DNA of 64,000 bases, taken from positions 1 through 64,000 of the forward strand of contig JBBHKE010003418.1 of assembly GCA_037447655.1 (NCBI GenBank), written 5' to 3'. A program made the position numbers and the translations under genes. This stretch comes from Zygnema cylindricum (lineage: Eukaryota > Streptophyta > Zygnematophyceae > Zygnematales > Zygnemataceae). The stretch's first letter is position 1. Every line of letters begins with the position of its first letter. Below, one piece after another: positions 10,923-22,197 of the stretch. Under the pieces are notes generated by a model. It made no database searches. It was not told the DNA's origin and saw nothing but the letters and a program-made list of their open reading frames with translations.

Positions 10923-11891
10923 AGGGGGCTTTCCCATGTGTTAAAGTTACAGTTATTTTCTGTCGTTTTCCTCCACAACATAGAAAAAAACGTGAAAATC
11001 CGCAGCCGTACCCCAAAAAATTGAAATTACCACCGTACAAGTTCGTTACTTTGAAACTTTATATGTACTGCAGTTTGTCGTCTAGTGCGATGCAGTTTCT
11101 CGTCTACCGCGTTTCGACCCACTGTCGCGTCCTTCCATCTCATCTTCAAACTTTAACCTCGCGAGGTGATTTTAAATAAAGTTCCATGAGGTGAGCGAAT
11201 AGGCAGATGCTGTCGCAATTGTCAAAGGTTTTTGGACATTTTTTTGTGCGCGGAGTACAAAAAAAAAAAACCCACTGCACGTTTCCAGCCTGTGCGTGAC
11301 TTTTTTCTGTGTGGTTTTTTCCGCACAGGGGCCGTGGAGGGGGTCTCGACCAACGGACGCCATTTCGCAAAAGTGAAGTTCGTGAAAGCGTCTCTCTCTC
11401 TCTCTCTCTCTCCCTCTCCCACTGCCGCGTCTATCTCACAAATCTTGCAATGAAAAACGTCAATAATGGTATCAAATGAAATATTTATAAAAGTGATTTC
11501 TTATGACCATCTTTGGGCGTATTTTGATGGCAAGTAGATTGAGAAAAGACTATAAAACAAAATCGGGAAACCATGGCGGAAAGTTTTAGAATCTGTGACG
11601 TCGACGCTGTCATAATCTTAGCATGACGTCAAAATGTCACAAACCCTAAACATCTACAATGTCACAAGTAGCTAGACGTCTATAACCGTCACTATTTTGT
11701 AAACGTCGTCAATTGCCGCGAGTTTTGTAGTCGTCTACAACCGTCATAAATTACACCCACGTCTACATCCGTCACAATCTAAAGTAACGATTTCATTTCT
11801 TTACATAGGAATGCTTTGAAAGTAGTACGGAGAATCTTCGCTAACAACAAAGTTACAAGACTAAAGTTTCGGTTACATGGGAAAGTGCCCT
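10923..11891. mobile_element. Candidate MITE-like element with CTTTCCCATGT termini
   Basis: The left boundary AGGGGGCTTTCCCATGTGTT (10923-10942) is matched in inverted orientation by ACATGGGAAAGTGCCCTTAT at 11875-11894. A third copy of the same terminus occurs at 7954-7973. The interior has no coding region but holds a (TC)n run and several GACGTCTACAA-like motifs. No clear target duplication was found, so the superfamily is unknown. Confidence 0.45.
11391..11412. repeat. (TC)n microsatellite
   Basis: Eleven TC dinucleotides in a row inside the candidate MITE. Confidence 0.9.
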
Positions 11892-13340
11892 TATAGAGTT
11901 AAAGAATTATTAGTGCTTTGCATTACATTATGTTTTGCAAAGTGTCTTTTTTTGGAGCCGCACATTTGCATAGCTGGTAGCAATTATTTTATGAATTCGG
12001 ATAAAAAAAATCTCTACCTGAAATTAGAGTGAATAACTCTAATAGCGATGGGCGATGTCTTGTAGTACACGCGTCTTTGCAGTTGTCCTCGCTTTGAGTC
12101 GTACGAAAAGTGCAGGTGCCACACAGATTTGTTCAATGGCCGTTGGCAGTTCAGCTATAATCGAAGACGTTCGGGTTTTGACTATATGTTACAGATTTGA
12201 ATTTATTGCAGACGTTGAAAAAGCATCTAGACCGTTGGATTACAGGGTTACTTGCTGTTTCGAGGATTGCAATGCCTTACCTGTGGAAACCTATTTGTCT
12301 AATATGTTCAATTTAATGAAGATTCAATATTGGCAATCCTCTTGTTTTTTGGGCAAAGTCTGCGACTTTCATCTTGACAATGGTATCAGAAGCGCATTTT
12401 CAACTTCGATGAAACAATGTACGTTAGGAGGTTTCAGCTCAAGAAATTTCAAGATACTATTGGATGAATCCATGATAGCATCAAAAAAATGCTTAAAATG
12501 GGGCAAATGAAGGATGTTATTTTCTCCTAGGTAGAGGAGACTACTTTTCCTAGGGCCAGGATCGAGAATTCTCGCCGACTCTCAGGAGGAAATGATTGCT
12601 AGGCTTAGGATTGAGTTGCAACAAATGAAGTATGCCGTGATGTCGAATCATAGAGTGTTAGCACCACCGTCAAGATCTTATCCACAGGGCTTCTTTGATG
12701 TAACCTCCTGCCCATAATAGAAATTGGACATTATGGCTCTAACAATCTCATGTCTCCGCAAAATTCATGCCATGCTCAGTCCATACACTGCAGAAAACAT
12801 TCAAATTCGACATGGAGCCTTATTCTCACAATCATTTTTTCCTTTTATTGACAGCTGTAGTCACATTGGGAAAACCCTAAATTCCATTTCTGGTCAACAT
12901 ATTATTTAAACAATTCCAATGTGCGGAAAGCCAGATGAAGAGAAATGTGCACTTATTGTGGAGAGCTGAAAATCCACAAGGAATTGTTATACACACCAAT
13001 AACACCTATTGTATGGCACACCTGTAGACTCGAAATATCTGTCACAAGGTGTACCACTTCAGACACCCTTATCTGCCCGAAAATTCAAAAAATAATTACC
13101 TTATATTTTTCTACTATATAAAATATAAACTAATACCGAGAGTTATATGCATATGTATGTATGACCATCAATAAATAGAATGATATCTTCCTGCTGAAAA
13201 AGCAGACGCACGGTTTCTAAAAATGTCATTCAGCTTGTCAAAATTTGAATAGATGGTTTCCACCCATTTCAGAGACCTGCCCTACAATAAAGAATCACCT
13301 CATGTTTACAAATAAACAAGTAACCAATATTTCCAGAGCC
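11892..13340. other. Unclassified sequence downstream of the F-box/LRR gene
   Basis: A 151-codon open frame starts at 12055, but its first bases overlap a degenerate end of the TA-flanked MITE family (CTCTAATAGCGATGGGCG near 12037) and the protein resembles nothing I know. The remainder has no long ORF. 13130-13340 probably includes the 3' UTR of the minus-strand F-box gene. Confidence 0.35.
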
Positions 13341-16300
13341 TCACATGATCGAACACTGTTTCTCTGGGTCTCCACCGCCCTTCTCGACCTTCAAATTGGA
13401 TTTCCCAACATGCTTTCCCTTTCTTTCCTGTTTCGGAGGAGAAAAGGTAATTGTCAGGCGAGTGCTCGGAAGACGGTGCATCCAACGGCCCATGTTGCCC
13501 CAAGATTCCGGAAGATTCTGACATCCTTTTATTTCGACCTTTGTCAACGCTTTTAGGTCACCCAAACACTCCAGTGACGTGACACCGGCGTCTTGAATTT
13601 CCACTTGCCGGAGACCAGATAGATGGGCAAATGAGGGAGGAAGCTCGGAGAGACCAGGGAGAGCCAGAAGACGGAGAGAGTGGAGAGAAATGAGACCTCC
13701 AAAAGACCTCGGCAAGGAGGAAAAATTGGGACAGTGCTCAATTCGAAGGTCGTAAAGACAGATCAAGTGTCCAAATGTCTCAGGAAGCGAGGAGAGTGTA
13801 GCTGAGTGGATAGAAAGATGTTGAAGAGCTGAAAGATGTCCAAAGGAATGAGGCAAAGAGGCGATGGGAGTTCCGCGAAGGGCAAGAGATTGTAAACTCG
13901 ATAGGTCACCAAAGGAAAGAGGGAGAGATGTAAGGGAAGGACACTCTCGAATGCGAAGAGTTTCAAGTGAGTTCAGCTCTCCCATTGAGAGAGGCAAAGT
14001 TTCGAGCTGCCTACAATCCGTCACTTCCAACGAAGTTAACGAAGTCAACTGCCCAAAACTTTCCGGAAGCAACATTAGCGAATCACACCATTGAATTTTC
14101 AGGACCTCCATCGACTCCAGCCTCCCAAAAGTTTCCGGAAGAGTCACGAGTCTATCTCCTGACTCAATCTCCAACGACTTCAAGGCACTAAGATACCCAA
14201 AAGTGCTTGGGAGACACAAAAGAGATCCCACTCCGGCGAGGACCAATGATTTGAGAGAGTTTAATTGACCAAATGAAGCCGGCAAAGCCTCCAATCCTCG
14301 CAGACGAAGAGTGAGAGAGGTAAGAGAAGTTAACCCGCCAAAACTGTCTGGTAGTTCGGAAATTCGACCACAATCCACTGCTTCCAGTAAAGACAGACTC
14401 TTTAATTCCCCAAATTCTTCAGGAAGAGCCTCCAAAGATTGACAGTTGATAATCCTGAGTTTATGAAGAGAAGAGAGGTGACAGAAAGACTGTGGTAGCA
14501 GAACCAGAGAGCTGCAACGCCAGATTTCTAGGGCTTCCAGGGATGAAAGGCGTCCAAAAGAGGAGGGAAGGGAGACAAGACGAGGACAGTGAAGCAGTTG
14601 TAGCGTTCGAAGGGCTGGTAAATTTCCGATGGACTTGGGTAGGAGCTCCAGACGATGGACATCCTTTAATACCATTGAATTAAGGGCATGTAATTGGCCG
14701 ATACTTGACGGAATATCTGCAAGCTGTACACATTTACTTATTTCTAGATGTCGTAAATTTGACCAATTATTTAAATTGTTGGGAAGAGACTGCAAAGCTG
14801 GGCAGTTGATAAGGCAAAACTGCTCCAAAGAGCGTATCTCTAACATTGAAAGAGGCAGATGGGCCAGGTCTCTACATTGTCTGAATTCCAGAACCTTTAG
14901 ACACGAGAGAGGACCGAACCAATCAGGTAAACCTGCGAGGCTTTGGGAGTTGGTAGATACAGAAGTGACTCCTGGAGTTTGATAGACAGGTAGATGTGAA
15001 CTTCCTTCATTCCAACCAAGCTCGAGCCTTCTCAAGTGTGGAAAATTCCGTCTATGGCCTCCATATTCCTCTGAAATTTCCCCTAATTTTGGACCAGCCA
15101 GTCTCTGAAGCACCTTAAATCCCAGCAACTTAATAGTCTGGAGAGAAGTCAATTTACAAAAACTGGCCGGAAGTTCAGTGATGTTCTCACAGTTGCTGAT
15201 TTCCAAATACTCCAAAGCAGAAAGTTTTCCGATGGACGATGGTAGAGATTTCAAATTGGAGCACAAACTGACCTTCAAAGTACGGAGGTCCCACAGCAGA
15301 CCAATAGATTCTGGAATAGACAATAAGCCTCGAACCTCCACTAAACTTAAAACCTTCAAAGCTTTAAGTTCTCCTAAGCTCTCAGGTAACGACTTCACTC
15401 TTCGACAGACGTCCAGTTCCAGAACCTCCAAGTTTGATAGAAGACCGAGGGATCCTGGAAAACCTGCGACGAGATCTGACTGTACTCGAAGGTCCCGTAA
15501 AGTTGTAAGAGTCCCAATGGCTGGTGGGAGGGCCTGAGGTTCCAGTTTTGAACCAGGAGTCCGAGGGACCGGGGCAGGACCACAAGAAGCAAGAGTTAAC
15601 GTGTTGAGTCGAGGGCACGAAGTCTTGAGATTCGCACAAAAAGAATTGGAGCACACAGATGTAGGAACTTCCAGGAAAGTAAGATTCGGAAATCTATGAA
15701 GGAGAGTGAAAACGCCTCCTCTTCCACTGTAATTTACGTTGTCGTTTAGGCGAAGAGTTGAGAGACCGTCGTTTGCCAAAACTGCCCACCGTTTGCAAAC
15801 TCGAGTACAGCTGAGCCAATCCTTGACAGAGTGAAATTTGGAGATAATTTTTACGAGACATTCGTCTGGAAGGTCCATTAGAGACAAAATCGATTGACCT
15901 TTATTTCGAGCTGAGCCCGGAGAATGCCATTGGTTACCGGGACTGCTTGTGTGACTACTGTAGGAGCTCGAACAGTGACTGCTGGTCCCAGAACTAGGAG
16001 CAAAACTGTAACTGAAACTGGAACTGAGGCTCGATGAGGAGACCTTTCTGTTGATGGCATTTGAATGAGATTTCGAAACAGACTTGGAAGTTATTCCACA
16101 GCCATACAAAAGAGCATTTGCTCCTCCACTCTGAGTTCGAGCAAGCTGTGTAGGGGGCTGAGAATTGCCGTCCAAAGAGGGTAAATGGCGATCTCCTGCA
16201 AAGAATAGAAAAAAAAAAAAAAGAGAAAAAAAAACAAACCGGGAGTCTTGTATTAGGTAACAGATAAATGGTGGAATAGAATCAGAAGACGTAGAAAAAC

Positions 16301-18776
16301 GACGAGCAGAAAAGAAAGAAGAAACAGAAAGAAGTGTCCATGAAAAACAAGCTAGTTGCGAGGGTCTTTAAGGAGGAGACTGCTGCTCAGTTTGCAGCAA
16401 AAATAATTGTTGTTGATTTAACAAAAACTAGTGTCAAGACCAAATACGAAGCAGGATTAGAGGCAAATACATGTCTACCTTGCACAAAATCAGATTTAGG
16501 AGGGCAACCCCCGATAGATGGAACCAACAATTGAAACTCCTTTACTTTGATATTCCTTTTGCTGAAAGGCTCTGAGGAGTAGACCACCCCATTTTGACTA
16601 GTGCCTTGGGGAGTAGGACACTTCTTTCGAAAATCTGGTCAAGCATAACAAACCAATATGTTATTGACTCTTCTCATAGACAAATCACAAAAATAGTGCA
16701 AGTAAAGAGCAAAGAATCGGTGAAGTTTCTAAAAACAAGCCTTACGTTCTCAGAAAAACCATGGTAGAGAAGGTAAGCCTTTCATCATCTGCATCAAAAA
16801 AAAAATCTCTCGAACACATGCCTCTGTTGGGATTATACTTGAACTACAAGAGTCCAGCTTGAAAACAAAAACGAAAAATCAAACTTTTAAGTTTGCTTGA
16901 TTACCTGGTAACTCGAGAACCGGTACTTCCTTCTCTTCTGAATCCTGTCCAAGGTCTACGGTAGAATAATCGTCGCAACTGGACGACTCCGTAAAACTTG
17001 AATCTGTGAACAACAAACGAAAAAAGAGGTTAATCATTGGTTGGGACGAATTGCAGAAATAGAGACTAAAACAAATGTAAGAAAATTCATACAGGCTTAA
17101 GGTTAATTCGCCTTGAAAAAAATTTGCGAAAAATTTTTCTTGAAGAAAACGAGAGTGAAATGTGGACAGCAAAAACTACATCAAAAACACATACTTCTCT
17201 CACTGGGCCTCCAAGGTGGCAAATTTTGACTGGAATCCCTCGACTGAGATGTCCTAAACGTATCCATACTGACTGTTCTCATTATTCGACTTCCAACACG
17301 AGTCTGGGCTTCTCGCACATATACCACCGGATCATCTGGCACAAGAGACAAAAGTCAAACAACTGTCTCTGTCAGTCACCACCCAAGTGAAACGAACGAC
17401 TTGAACTCCTTTTTAAGGTCGCAACCTCTTCAAAGCGATTTCCAGATGTTCATGATGTCCCCGATCAAGTTTGGTGTAAAATTAAAAGAGAAAAACTTTG
17501 TTTCCAAAAGGAAATGATAAAGGACTTTCACCTTGATCTCGCAGGTTACTCCGAGCTGCTCTACTGGTCATGGCCTTTGGAGGACACCAGGCCGGACTCG
17601 CAGGAGTGGAAGGTTGTACTGGTGAAACTAGAATAGTGGAAGATTCCACAACTGAATGGCCCACAGGCTCAGGCTCTGACTCCAATTCCCCTGAAAAAGA
17701 AGACTTTTTGGAGTACGGTATTGAGTCTGGACAAGACAAGGAAACTGGAGACCTTGTGAGGACTATGAACATCAAAAGCACCTTACCACCAGAATAAACA
17801 CTGGCGGTAATGACACAAGTACATAGATATCCTTGCATAACGACCTTCGGTTTTTGTAGACTTATTCTGGTATCCCAATCTCCATCAATAGACCAGAAGA
17901 AATTGAACCTTCGAGACAACTTACATGTAGAATGTCCAGGAAAAGGGTCCTTCGTCTCTGCAGGAGGGGGAGGACCGTCAGATTCTTCTGGCCCCACCTC
18001 AGTTATAGGAGCTCGAATCACCTTGTGACGAAGGCCCGGGTTAGGGAGAGGACATTCTCCTAAATTTTTTTTTTGGTCAAAACTACCCCACCGTAAATAA
18101 GCTCTGCACACACCACATTTACAATCAAATCAAACATAAAAAATAACTGGAGCTTTTCGAACGCCCTTTCCAAAAATCGATCGATCCTGTACATTTCTAT
18201 AGTTGAGTAAATCCATCCTTCGCATGGACGAACTTGAACACAGACTAAATTCACGCAATTTGATGGTAATAATTACATTTAAACATCTAAATAGCCTGTA
18301 AGCTCAATATTGTGATGCTGATTTAGTTTTTCATTCCCTCGGAGTTTATCGGCTAAAAAAATATTTTCCATAGAGGTCAGCGAATGAGTATTTCACTAAC
18401 AGAGCCAGAGCATAGATGAGATTAAGTCAGAATCCAGGGTAAAAAGAAGGTGCGGATCTGGTTTTTCAATGCGGTGGCAGTTTCAGCTAAATAAAACGTT
18501 TAAACCAGATCTGACAAGCTACATTCCTCCAATGAACGATAAGGTGCATCTACGCTAGAAAAGCAGCAATTTCAGTAGGAAAAACGATCTCATGCAAATC
18601 CTTTCAACAAAAAGACGTTGTAGCAATGAAATACTACTCTGTTAAACGTCACGTCACACGTTTTAAACCCGGAAAAACTACCTTGCGGATGGTGTGGATG
18701 AGTTAGAGGAGGAAGCGGAGTCCGTCTCGCTGTTACGACTTGACCAAGACTTAGACAAAGAGTGGGACCGCCCCAT
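13341..18776 (-). CDS. F-box / leucine-rich-repeat protein with a possible C-terminal CaaX box
   Basis: Probable substrate-recognition subunit of an SCF ubiquitin ligase. Exons on the minus strand: 18682-18776 (ATG, MGRSHSLSKSWSSRN), 17925-18059, 17532-17690, 17204-17335, 16905-17003 and 13341-16195. The last five join in phase 1 with GT/AG borders. The first five exons encode a Ser/Pro/Glu-rich, probably disordered region. The large exon opens with more Ser-rich sequence, then an F-box (MDLPDECLVKIISKF and VCKRWAVLA), then about 30 LRRs of 23-24 residues of the resistance-protein type (LPxSxGxLxxLxxLxI). The protein ends KQCSIM, a plausible farnesylation site. Exon 1 ends in phase 2 but the next exon needs phase 1, so a small exon or another splice site is missing between 18060 and 18681. 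The stop also overlaps a possible donor (CAT/GTGAGG), so the true C-terminus could differ. Confidence 0.82.
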
Positions 18777-19891
18777 GGATACGAGGACTTCTCCTCCTTG
18801 GAAAAGTCCTACAAACGTTCAAAATAATTCTTGGAGAGTCCGCAATCGAACGAAATATATCTTTTCAGCAGAGCAACTCCTCACGAAATGATTACGAGAC
18901 AGCGGAGGAGAGGAATACCAAGGCCAAAACGAGACTTTTTTTTTTCATTTCTCGGAAAGCGACGCGTGGACTCTTACCGATTACTTGGCGCTTAGCCCTA
19001 ATTTGCTCCGCTTGGGGAAGAGTGCCAACCGTCGGCGGGCGACCGGCTGTTGAACGACCACGCGACAACTTCCGTCGTTGTCGTACGCCACGAACTTAGC
19101 TCAAGCATACGTCATATGAGAATGCTCGCGAAGGTTGGGAATTAGGGCTGAGCACCTTCATCATCATTTCATTTTACGTATGAGATGCAGCCTCGTTTGC
19201 GCACTGAATTGTACGCCACGTGAATGGATCACCTGTTGTAATTACTGTACGACAGAAAAGATAAAGAAACGGCTGAAAAGGTACAGAATTGGAGCTGGCA
19301 AACGCTGCCAGGTAGTCGGCATTCCATGTCAGTTATAAATATTAGGGCGAAAAGGACGGCTGAAAGTCGGTGCCCCTGAATGGGACCGTGTGAGGTTGCC
19401 TATGATCCAAAGTAGCTCGTCAGCATTTGTCAGGACCCGACACAAAAGTGTCCTTTACGATTGGAAAGACGCTAATGCCAAAACTCTGGTCACCAGGAGT
19501 CCAGGAAATCTAGTACGAGCCGGCGAACGTCATAGGCGCCGCCATGATGATGTGAAGTAGAATGAAGAGATACCTTCTCCGTGCACTCTCCATAGAGAGA
19601 GGTTTGTTTAGTGTTTACCTTCACACTGCAAACTGGTACAATTATGGTTTCGCCTGGACTGTTCTTTGGATTCGTACGGATGACGGTAAAACAGAACACC
19701 GAACACTTTGCGACAGAAGCACCGACAAGATTCCTGTTAACGGTCAGAAAAGGTAAAATTTCACAGGAGCCTTAGGTCTAGGGACAACATAAATATATTG
19801 TCCTTAAGCGCGGGAGGTAGACTTTCGCCTCGCGCACCTGGCGTAATGCGACCAAAGGTTTACTGTTACCATGTAGCCGTATCTTGTCGTC
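18777..19891. other. Upstream flank of the F-box gene and unclassified sequence
   Basis: 18777-19100 is the likely 5' UTR and promoter of the minus-strand F-box gene and is richer in CpG than its surroundings. The rest shows only short open frames without recognisable products, and no repeat ends that I could pair. Confidence 0.35.
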
Positions 19892-20441
19892 TACACCGCC
19901 AATCGCTATTAGAGTAAATAACGCTAATTCGGTGCCCTTTTTTCAGAAAAAAAACCTGAAATACAATCCATAATTCTATTTTTTCCATTATTCTAATTAG
20001 GGTTTTTTTTCAATTAGCGTTAATAATGGAAGTACACTGTGGTGGAAATAGTGTGACATACGGACAGGGTATATCCGTACGAAATGGTACTTTTTGAATT
20101 GCAAAGGCATAAAAAGACACAACATTATTGCGCACACATGTGAATGTGCACTGGAAGAAAGAGACACAAACTCGTCGAAAATAATTACGTTCTCATATGT
20201 TCGTCCGTCGACCGTGTGAACAGCGCGACGGCGTACGAATTGTCAGATTTTGCACGAGTACACATATTACCGTAGACATCGAAAGGGCGGGTGTTTATTA
20301 TTCAGGACAACCCAAATTACAGTTAGGGATTAATTAGTATATATATTTTTTTTCAAAAAAAAAAATCCCGATTAGTGTTAATAACACTAATTATTTTTTT
20401 ACGCTATTTATTCCTTTACTCTAATAGCGATTGACAGTGTA
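19892..20441. mobile_element. TA-flanked MITE, copy 1
   Basis: It begins TACACCGCCAATCGCTATTA and ends CTAATAGCGATTGACAGTGTA, an inverted repeat of about 20 bp whose outermost bases are TA on both sides, as with TA-target-site families such as Tc1/mariner. It is 550 bp, AT-rich inside, with no coding capacity. The same ends occur at 20535-21099 and 21319-25955. Confidence 0.8.
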
Positions 20442-20534
20442 CTTAACCCCCAGAATCTCGTTCGGACGGCGGCACTTTAGGGTGGAATCTTTCAAAAGTC
20501 CGCAACTCTGCTAACAGTTTGAATTCCTTTACGG

Positions 20535-21099
20535 TACACCGCCAATCGCTATTAGCGTTGTGTACGCTAATTCCGTCCCGCTTTTTTTTTATTTTATTCT
20601 CCATTAGCGTAGTTCATTCTATTTTTTTCTTTACTCTATTTAGGGTTAATTTTTTAGTACCGTACAAAATGGAAGTACGCCATCAGTTAATTAGTGTGGT
20701 ATACGGACAGTGTCAGACCGTACAAAATTGTACCTTTTTAAGTGAAAAAGTATAATTAATGAGTTTTAGTAGCCGCGGACGCATGAGAATGTGCGCTCTA
20801 AAAAAGGGGTCTAATCGGGTTGTCAAATATCACGCTCGCACATATTCGTCCAGCAACCACGTTTCGACTATGTGAACGTACGATTTATTTACGATTTGTA
20901 AGATTTTGTACGAATACCTATATTAGTGTAAGCATGTTTGCGACCGACATTTTTTTTTTTCAAAGATCCAAATTAGAATTATTAAACAATTAGAATGTAT
21001 GTTTTTTTTCAAAATTTTCAAATTCTTAATTAGCGTAAACCACGGTAATTTTTCATGTACGCTAAAGAAACTTCTACGCTAATAGCGATTGGCGGTGTA
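20535..21099. mobile_element. TA-flanked MITE, copy 2
   Basis: It starts TACACCGCCAATCGCTATTA and ends TAATAGCGATTGGCGGTGTA: a nearly perfect inverted repeat of at least 20 bp. It is about 565 bp, similar to copy 1, and non-coding apart from chance ORFs. Confidence 0.85.
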
Positions 21100-21336
21100 G
21101 CGTATAACTGTCGTCTTCATAGGTCGTGCAAACGAAATGGAAACTGGATATTTTGCTTGGTTACGAAGAAACTCAAGAAAGTATGCCATCATGACATCAT
21201 GTTAAGTCCCGTACATTGATAATTAATATATCGCTCCGATATATCGAAAAGCAGAATATCGCGATATATCGCCAATATTTCAAGGCTTTTAAAAAAAAAA
21301 TATAACTATTCTTGCTACTACACCGTGAATCGCTAT

Positions 21337-21539
21337 TACACCTTGAATCGTTATTAGCGTATAGAAATTATTAGTGTAAAGAAAAAATTAGCGTCAATCA
21401 TTCTAATTTAGTGCCAGGAGACGTGGAAGATTATGGTCCACGTTCTTAAATAGTGTTATTTATTATATTTAAGGTATCAATGTCAAAATTTAGGGGCGTC
21501 GATGTAGCGTACATAAGGCTAATAACGATTCATGGTGTA
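21337..21539. mobile_element. Inner TA-flanked MITE nested in copy 3
   Basis: It starts TACACCTTGAATCGTTATTA and ends ATAACGATTCATGGTGTA, about 200 bp, inserted at a TA inside the left end of the outer copy. TA is present on both sides. Confidence 0.75.
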
Positions 21540-22197
21540 GCGTTTAGAAATAAATAGCGTTATGAAACAAATAGCGTTATTAATGCTATTTGAGAATTTG
21601 GGGGTTTTGAAGGAAATCCTCTACTCTAATTTGTTTTTAGAGGGTTTTTATTTATTCTATTTGAGAATTTGGGTAAAAAAACGGGGGGGGGGTACCGCAA
21701 TTAGAGTCATTGACTCTAATAGCTAGTGTTGGGTATCGGGTAATTTTATATCGCGATAATTCGATATTCGATATATCGAATATCGACCGGTCAGAGTCCT
21801 CGATATATCGTAACGAGACCAACATAAAATATCGCGATAATTATCGCGATATGTCGTACTTTTTAAATTTTTAATTTTGTATAAAATGTAATTTTACCGA
21901 AAAGTAAAATATCTGTGCACCGTGAGACGCCACGTAAGACGTGAATTCTACTCCGTAACTTCACGGTAAACGCCGCAAAATGGAACCGCAAAAAAATTAC
22001 TAATTCCGTACTGCATAGAATTCATTACTTAGTACGGACAGAACTTGACGTACGAAAATAACTAGTACGGACAAAACTTGACGTACGAAAATAACAAAGT
22101 AAATGTGTCAAAAGATTGAACTGACGAAAAAAAAATACCTCTCTCTCTCTCACTCTCTCTCTCTCTTCGTTTCAACGAAGAACTTTTGGCTTTCTCC

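Noticed and set aside
12055-12510. 151-codon open frame with an ATG
   Set aside because: No recognisable domain; the start overlaps a degenerate MITE end, and there is no neighbouring exon structure. Possible, but not supportable.
13553-15654. Several plus- and minus-strand ORFs across the LRR exon
   Set aside because: They are shadows of the F-box/LRR coding sequence, made open by its repetitive codons.
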